From positions 22,670,946 through 22,734,945 of the forward strand of contig OY759226.1 of assembly GCA_963662175.1 (NCBI GenBank): a stretch of DNA of 64,000 bases, given 5' to 3'. Numbering within the stretch: position 1 is the first letter of the stretch; each line of letters opens with the position of its first letter. The notes beneath the pieces are model-generated. The model made no database searches and was not told the DNA's origin. It worked only from the letters and a program-made list of their open reading frames with translations. The translations under genes were made by a program, and so were the position numbers. The DNA comes from Aradus depressus. Its lineage: Eukaryota > Arthropoda > Insecta > Hemiptera > Aradidae. Below are positions 49,001 to 58,000 of the stretch, piece after piece.

Positions 49001-52000
49001 AGTTAACAAATATAAAATCTATAAACCGTTGAAAAGCAAGAAATTTGAAGAATGGAGTCTACCGAGCTCAGGATCGCCACTTACAAATCTAGCTGAGGCA
49101 CTTAGGTCAGATGTTTTAATCGGGAAGTGAAAAATAACTATGAGCACGTCGTCCTTCGGATGGGACTTTAAGCGATGTTCCAAGACTTTTTCGAATGTGA
49201 GGTACTTGATAATGAGACGTATGTTATGTAAATAAACCTGGATAGGTGAAATTTCACTTAGGTTGAAAATAGCCTTGAGCACGTCGTCCTTCGGATGGGA
49301 CTTTCCGGATAAATCTGAATCTGTCGTATCAGTTTTAACAATTATTAAGCCTATAAACCGTTAAATAGCGCAAATTTTTTGAAAAACATTTTTATTTTGA
49401 TTTTTGTGTAGGATTCAGATAATCCGGTCGTTCTCTATCAGTTTTAACAAACATTAAATCTATAAACCGTTAAAAAGCGAGAAATTTCAAGAATGGAGTC
49501 TACCGAGCTCAGGATCGCCACTTAGAAATCTAGTTGAGGCACTTAGGTCAGATGTTTCAATCGGGAAGTTAAAAAACACTTTGAGCACGTCGTCCTTCGG
49601 ATGGGACATTAAGCGATGATCCAGGGCTTTTTCGAATGTGAGGTATTCGATAATGAGACGTATGTTATGTAAATAAACCTGGGTAGGTGAAATATCACTT
49701 AGGTTGAAAATAGCCTTGAGCACGTCGTCCTTCGGATGGGACTTTCCGGATAAATCTGAATCTCTCGTATCAGTTTTAACAATTATTAAGCCTATAAACC
49801 GTTAAATAGCGCAAATTTTTTGAAAAACATTTTTATTTTGATTTTTGTGTAGGATTCAGATAATCCGGTCGTTCTCTATCAGTTTTAACAAATATTTAAT
49901 CTATAAACCGTTGAAAAGCAAGAAATTTGAAGAATGGAGTCTACCGAGCTCAGGATCGCCACTTAGAAATCTAGCTGAGGCACTTAGGTCAGATGTTTTA
50001 ATCGGGAAGTGAAAAATAACTATGAGCACGTCGTCCTTCGGATGGGACTTTAAGCGATGTTCCAGGACTTTTTCGAATGTGAGGTACTCGATAATGAGAC
50101 GTATGTTATGTAAATAAACCTGGGTAGGTGAAATTTCACTTAGGGTGAAAATAGCCTTGAGCACGTCGTCCGTCGGATGGGACTTTTAGGATATATCTGA
50201 TTCCGTCGTATCAGTTTTAACAATTATTAGGCCTATAAACCGTTAAATAGCGTGAATTTTTTGAAAAACATTTTTATTTTGATTTTTGTGTAGGATTCAG
50301 ATAATCCGGTCGTTCTCTATCAGTTTTAACAAATATTAAATCTTTAGCAGGTATACCCGGCGTTGCCCGGGGAACTTTGATTTTTCTCCCAATATCTTCT
50401 ATAACGCTATTCAGTTCCTCGACAGTACATTCATGATGTTATAATTTTCAATTATTCATACGGAATAAGGCTTATAGTCCTTCAGCTGTTGTAACGCTAG
50501 TAAGTTTTTAGGACACCTGGGCACCACAGCTAGTATGCGCCTTTCAACGGCGGAAGCCACACCTAGTGAATACTTAGCATCGCTGGACGTCCTAGTCAGT
50601 GCGTACTTAAGAACGTTTGTGACCACAGCTAGTATGTGGCTTGCAACGCTGAGCACCACAGCTAGTACGTAGTAGGGAATGCTGGGCATCATAGCTAGTA
50701 TGTGCCTTGCGACGGCGGACCCAACAGCTAGTACGTAGTTAGGAACGCTGGTCACCACAGCTAGTATGTGCCTCGCCACAGCGGACCCCACAGCTAGTAC
50801 GAAGTTAGGAACGCTGGGCATCACAGCTATTAAGTGCCTTGCAACAGCGGACCCCACAGCTAGTATGTAGTTAAATACGCTGGGCATTACAGTTAGTAAG
50901 TGCTTTGCAACAGCGAACTTCACAGCTAGTACATAGTTAGGAACCCTGGGCATCACAGCTAGTATGCTTTTGCAACGACGGACCCCACAGCTAGTACGTA
51001 ATTAGGAACGCTGGGCCCTACAGGTAGTAGGTGCCTTGCAACTGCGAACCCCATAGATAGTATGTAGTTAGAACCACAGGGCATCACAGCTAGTATGAGT
51101 TTTGCAACGGCGGACCCCACAGCTAGTATCTACGAGTGAAATACGCTGGGCCACACTGCTAGCGCCTTGCAACAGCAGACCCCACAGCTAGTACGTAATT
51201 AGAAACGCTGGGCATTACAGCTAGTAAATGTCTTATAGGTGCCTTGCAACAGCGAACCCCACAGCCAGTACATAGTTAGGAACGCTGGGGCTGAGCACTA
51301 CAGCTAGTAAGTACCTTGCAACAGCGGACCCCACAGCTAGTACGATATTAGGAACGCTGGACATCACAGCTAGTAAATGTCTTGCAACAGTGAACCCCAC
51401 AGCGAATACATAGTTACTACTACTACATGTGAAATTCATGACAATCCGATTCATGACAATACGACCAACCGTTAATGAGCTAACTCTATATGTATATTTA
51501 GCCCCCCCCACAACCCTCCTTCCTGTTCAAAATTTTGGGCCGTCACACACCTAATATTTCTATTTGACCTTTAGGAATACTACATGTGAAATTTCATGAC
51601 AATTCGACCATTAGTTAATGAGTTAGCACTATTTATATACGTAGGCCCCCCTTACAACCCCCCCTCCCGATCAAAACTTTGGAACGCCACACACCTTATT
51701 TTTCTTTTTGGCCTTCAGGAATACTCCATGTGAAATTTCGTGACAATGCGACCAACCGTTAAAGAGTTAGCTCTATATTTATACTTAGGCCCCCCTTACA
51801 ACCCCCCCCTCCCGATCAAAACTTTGGGACGCCACACACCTTTTTTTCTTGTTTGGCTTTTAAAAAGACTACCTGTAAAATTTCATGACAATTCGCCCAT
51901 TAGTTAATGAGTTAGCACTATTTATATACTTAGGCCCCCCTTACAACCCCCCCTCCCGATCAAAATTTTGTGACGCCACATAGCCTATTATTCAATCGGG

Positions 52001-55000
52001 CTCAAAAGAATGCTACATGGGAAGTTTCATAAAAATCCGTCCAGCGGTTTGGGCGTGATGCTGGAACAAACATACATACATACAAACAAACAAACCCCGT
52101 TTCAGCTTTATTAATATAGATATGTACATATTAGCACTCATATAATATATATGTACATCATGGCCCCCACAAGGGTGGGGCTGGTGCAACTTTGGTTGCA
52201 GGGCCCGGGCCCAAGGGGGTCCGGCTCCAGTCCTTTTTATTTTTTTATTTTAGTAGATTTTGCAAGGGATCATAGCTTAAAAAGACAAAATATATAATTA
52301 TAAGAAAATTTAGTATAATAGATACATATTCTAGTTGTGCGAGTTAAGTTATTATTTAATTAGTTGCGTGCATGGATAGTTACTCTTGTTTGCAAATTAC
52401 TAGTATAAAACAGTCCGCACGAGACAGGTATAGACGGGCCCCTCAACCCTCCCCCACTCTTATTTCCCAGCCTATTGTCCAGCTGTTTCCCTCAGAGCAG
52501 TGTTCTAAAAATAGACGCATCGACGCATTGTATCAGTTTGACTGATTGAAAATGAATTGGCCAAAACTATTGACTTTTCAGATGTTATTGATAAATTTAG
52601 TCAAAAGAAAGCTAGGAAAGCTATGATAATTTAGGGCAGTTAGGCTATAAGTAAGCTTTTGTTGTAGCCAGTGTATTAAACACACACAAACAACGTAATT
52701 TTTTGAGCTCTTAAAGTTATTTTTTTTTTAGATCGTAATACTAGTTTTTGTCAATTTTTATTTTAATGTTAGTGAGTCAAAGAAATCTAAAAATTTAAAC
52801 GTTAATTTCAGTAAAATAAAAGTAAATGATATAATCACGGTAGCAATTGATGTGTGAAATAATTTAATCAATAAAGTTTGTTTTTAAAATCTGATACTGT
52901 AACATTAATTATACCTTACAATCTATTTTTAGTTTAAATAAAATTGTGAAAGGGTTAAATAATAACCATGTAAATATAATATAGCACATGACTATGAGAT
53001 GGGGGGCCCGACCCTGATGCTGGTTACAGGGCCCGCAATCCAATGTGGGGGCCATGATGTACATATTAGCACTCATATAATATATATGTACCTACATATT
53101 ATGTACATTTTTTTTTTTTTTTTAAGTTGGTGAATCACTAGCCATGTACTTCCCCTGCACGAGTTAACTAGATACATTTTTACTATATAAAATCAATCAT
53201 TTTAGCTAAAAAATCAATAATTTACGTCACACGAGAGACTTCTGATTCTCTCATGTTGATACATTCAATAGATAGATAGCTAAACTTTTATTGCACCAAA
53301 AATAACGATATGGAAATAAGTGAGTTTTTTTAACCCTCCGTCGGGCGCAATATTTGGGGTCATGAGTTCGGGCGCAATGTGCCCAACAGGCACATGGCAA
53401 AAACTTGGATGTTTTTGATAGAGGAAACTATCTTTTATTTTTCAAAACGGTCACAGTACATTATATGAATGGTTTTTACAAGATTTTTCAAAGTAAAACT
53501 TGTAAAATAAGATGGCCACAATGACAAATCCAAACAAAGGTCCAAACAGGTGTTTTTCTTCAACCTTTAATTTTTTTGGATGATTTTGGTGTTAAATAAT
53601 ACGCTGTTAGAAGGCATAGGATATATATTTGACTAAAAACAACAAAAATCTTTTTTAAAACATGTTTGGGCTTCATCATATAGTATCAAAAATACCCTCA
53701 AAATTCGTATGTTTCATGTCCTCAAAAATAACCATTACCTACCTACCTAAAAATGCTAACACAAAACAGAATTAACAAGAAAACTGTTATTTAAAAAAAA
53801 TAATTATCAGCTGTAAACATTCTGTTATTTCTCTAATGTGATCAGGATTATTCAAATCATATTCTTTCCGCAACATTTCTGAAAGAAACCTGCAAAAAAG
53901 AAAAACATTATGTACATATGGTTGACAGGCACAGGACAAAAAAACATGTATTACTTAATCACAGAAGTTGTATTACACTATAATTATATGTTAGATGGAC
54001 AGAATAATCCATTATAATAATCAGAACTGCAAAGTACGTACCTTAAGAATTGTGACGAAATCGGGCGCAATGAGCTTCTCAGGCCATTTTGTCAACTATG
54101 AACAATTACGAAGGTTCAACTCTGAGTGGTACACGTTAGAAGATCTGTGAAAAACAGACAGCTACTGAGAAGCCCGACCCGCTAAGCCATCTATGGACGT
54201 CGTAGCAAACGAAAATGTCGCAGATGTGCCTCACAGATCACTTGCGCCCGACGGAGGGTTAAATAAAATACTTGTTCTTATGTGTATACATATAAAATCT
54301 GTGTCTGTATGTTTGTGTTTTATAGACTCCTAAACTTCGATTTTGTTCTTATGTTCAGCAATTATGTTCGTAGAGTCACCGAGAAGGTTTAGAACATAGT
54401 TTTATCCCACCCATCCCCGCATTTCGTCACAAATATCATTGAACGAATTGACATAAAAAGTGTTTTGTTGTAGATTAAACAAGTACAAAGCACGAAAAAT
54501 GTTTAAGACTTCTTTCTACCCTACCCACGTGGTGCGCAGCGTTCCTAAGAACGTAATAGCTGTTGTGCCCAGCGGTTTTAAGCACACACTAGCTGTGGTG
54601 GTGCCAGGTGGTTCCGAGCACTTACTAGCTGTAGTTTTCGCCGATGAAAGGCGCATAGTAGCTGTGATGCCCAGTGGTCCTAAACACTTACTAGCTGAGA
54701 TGTCCCCCGCTGCAAAGCAGTCTGCCGTTGAAGGACTATAAGCCTAATTCCATATGAATAGTTGAAAATTATAACAATGAATGTACTGAAGATTTGAATA
54801 GGATTCGAACCAGAGATATTAGGAGAAAAGTCAAAGTTCCCCGGGCAACGCCGGGTATTACTGCTAGTAGTTATATAAAATAAAAATAAAACAAAATATA
54901 TCTATACATAGAATTGTACAAAATAAGCAATATAGCAACTAAATAAGAAAAAATATATATATATCCATCTTACATGCAACAAATTAAATTATATTATTCT

Positions 55001-58000
55001 TTATTTTCAATCCAACAGTGAAAAATAAAAAAAAATAGTTAATTTTTCTAAATTATTTAAAAAATGCACAATTGGTTCTGAGTTAAATTTTAGTCTATTA
55101 GTGAGATAATTGTGGAGAAATGTTTGCCTGGGGATACACAAAGAGGAACAATAGAACAAAAAGTGTATGAGGTCGTCTTTTTCGTCTAAGGTGCAGATCC
55201 TGCAGACACTTTCAGGACAAAACTCATATCTAAACTCTCCAAGTAATATCCTAAAATTTCTATTGCTATTGTGCAGATTCATTCGATACAATCAATACAG
55301 TGGGAGATATTAAAGTTTTGAGTTAAGTCCCACCAACAATTCTCCCTTTTCTTGAGGTCAATTTGGCTGAAAAACAATAAGTGTCGTCCTTATGGCGTTC
55401 TGGATATACAAATAAAATTTCGTGTCGATATATTCACTCTATTGGGAGTTATATTAATCACAGACAAACACACACTTTTTGTTGTGTAAACATCTAGGGG
55501 CTACGTCAGACCGTAAGTCTCGGTGATGTGCGTCGGATGATTGCGCACGCAATTCACACACAACTACACACTTCTTTATCTGTGATGTCAGTTGTTTTTG
55601 AGCATTTCTATTGTAGTTTTACAACAAGATTGATTATATTTTCCGTTGTAGTGAATTTCACTAAAATATCAATATTACTAACTATAAAATGATCTTTCGG
55701 TGACTAACTTTTAGGTTAAGATGCTTCGATAGCTTAAATTTGTCACAATAAATAAAATTTGTAGTAAAAGAAAATAATATAGCAGTGTAAATCTAAAAAA
55801 ATATAATATATAATATTTCAATATATTATTATATGATATTATACAATATTTTTTTTTTGTTTTTTTGGCCTTATGTTCGATGCATATTAGCCGTGTCACT
55901 GTGTTATCTAATTATTTACGACATCCATGGCCCCGGGAGGGAGTTCTATCTACGAAATAAAACTCACTCTCGGACGGGATTCGAACCCGCAAACCATGGT
56001 GAGAACATGCGACCAAAGCCCGCACGGCTACCATGGCCCCCATAATATTGTTATTAATCTATATTAATAAAGCTGAAACGGGGTTTGTGTGTTTGTTTGT
56101 GGGTTTGTTCCAGCATCACGCCCAAACGGCTGGACAGATTTTCATGAAACTTGACATCTAGCATCCTTTTGAGCCCGATTGAATAATAGGCTATGTGGCG
56201 TCCCAAAATTTAAGTATATAAATAGTGTTAACTCATTAACTAATTGTTGGATTGTAGTGAAATTACGTATGTAGTATGCTTAAAGGCCAAATAGAAATAT
56301 AAAGTGTGTGGCGTTCCAATGTTTTGAACGGGAGGGGGGGTTATGGGGGGGCCTAAATATAAATATAGTACTGGGTCATGAACTAATGGTCGGATTGTCA
56401 TGGAATTTCACATGTAGTATTCTTGAAGGCCAAATAGGAAGAGAGGGTGTGTGACGGCTCAAAATTTTGAACGGGAGGGGGGTTGTGGGGGTAGGCCTAT
56501 ATATAAAGTTGCCGGTAGCTCATTAACTAATGGTCGGATTATCATGAAATTTCAAATGTAGTATTCTTAAAAGCCAATTTAAAAAATAGGGTGTGTGGCG
56601 TCCCAAAATTTTGAACGGGAGGGGGGGGGGTTGTAAGGTGGGGCTAAGCTTTAAAATAGTGGTAACTCATCAATTAATGGTTGGATTGTCATGAAATTTC
56701 ATATGTAGTATTCTTAAAGGCCAAATAGAAAAAAAAGAGTGTGTGACGTCACAAAATTTTGAACGGGAGGTGAGGATGTGAGGGCCCAAGTATAAAAATA
56801 GTGGTAGCTTATTAATGGATGATGGGATTGTATAGAATGGTTATGTCCGCCGTGGATCTTAATTTTAAATACGAAATTTGATGTTGATATATTCACTAAT
56901 CGGCAGTAATTGAGTTTTTTTAATACAGCCCCCCCCGGAACTCCCCCCTACCATCAGCCGATATCGCTGAAATTTGAGTAGTTATGTCCTCAGTGGATTT
57001 TAATTCTAAATACGTAACTTGAAGCTGATACATTCATTACATGGGCAGTTATTGGGATTTTTGAATTGAGGCCCCATCCCGGAACTCCCCCCTCCCCCCA
57101 CCCGATATCGCTGAAATTTGAGTGGATATGTCCTCAAGGAGTTTTAATTTAAATTACGAAATTTGATGTTGATACATTCATTACATGGGCAGTCATTGGG
57201 ATTTTTGAATTGAGGCCCACCCCGGAACTCTCCCCTCCCCCCACCCGATATCGCTGAAATTTGACTGGTTATGTCTTCAGGGAGTTTTAATTTTAAATAC
57301 GAAATTTGATGTTGATACATTCATTACATGGGCAGTTATTGGGGTTTTAAATTCAGCTATTTGTTATCTACCCGTTCTCCTCCAACGTCTTCTATATTAA
57401 AAAAGATGAAACGGGGTTTGTTTGTATGTTTGTTCCAGCATCTTTATATTTTTTGAATAATTCATGAATCGTGTCGGTAGATAAGTTGCAACCAGATACG
57501 ATGATAATAAACCATAAGTAAAGATGAAAAATATATTTTGGTTGGTCCAATTATGATAGCCGAAAGAGAAATATAGAATGTATGTGGCCCTTGTGGCACT
57601 GATTCCTTATATTTTTTGAAAAAACATCTACTGGAACCAGACAAGTACTCCGTAAAATAACTGTTTTTCCCCTAGTCAAGGATGATCTCATTTATTTTCA
57701 TTCACAAAGTTGTTTGAAATATTCTATAAACAAAGTATTTTTTAAAGTAGTAATACTTTTACGTGACAACACTGCTTGAGATCTTTGTGTTTCTAGAGGA
57801 ACGGCCATCTTGTATAATCCACAAACATTTCTTGGGGCTAGGTATACTTAGTTAGGTAACATTAAAAAGTACAAATACAATTTTTTAATACAAATACAGT
57901 ACACATAAATTGGTCCCCGAAGAAAAGGAAAGAAATTATTTTTCAGTATACATCAATTTTCCTGAAGTGGAATTTGCATTATATTCTAAATGGCGTAAGT

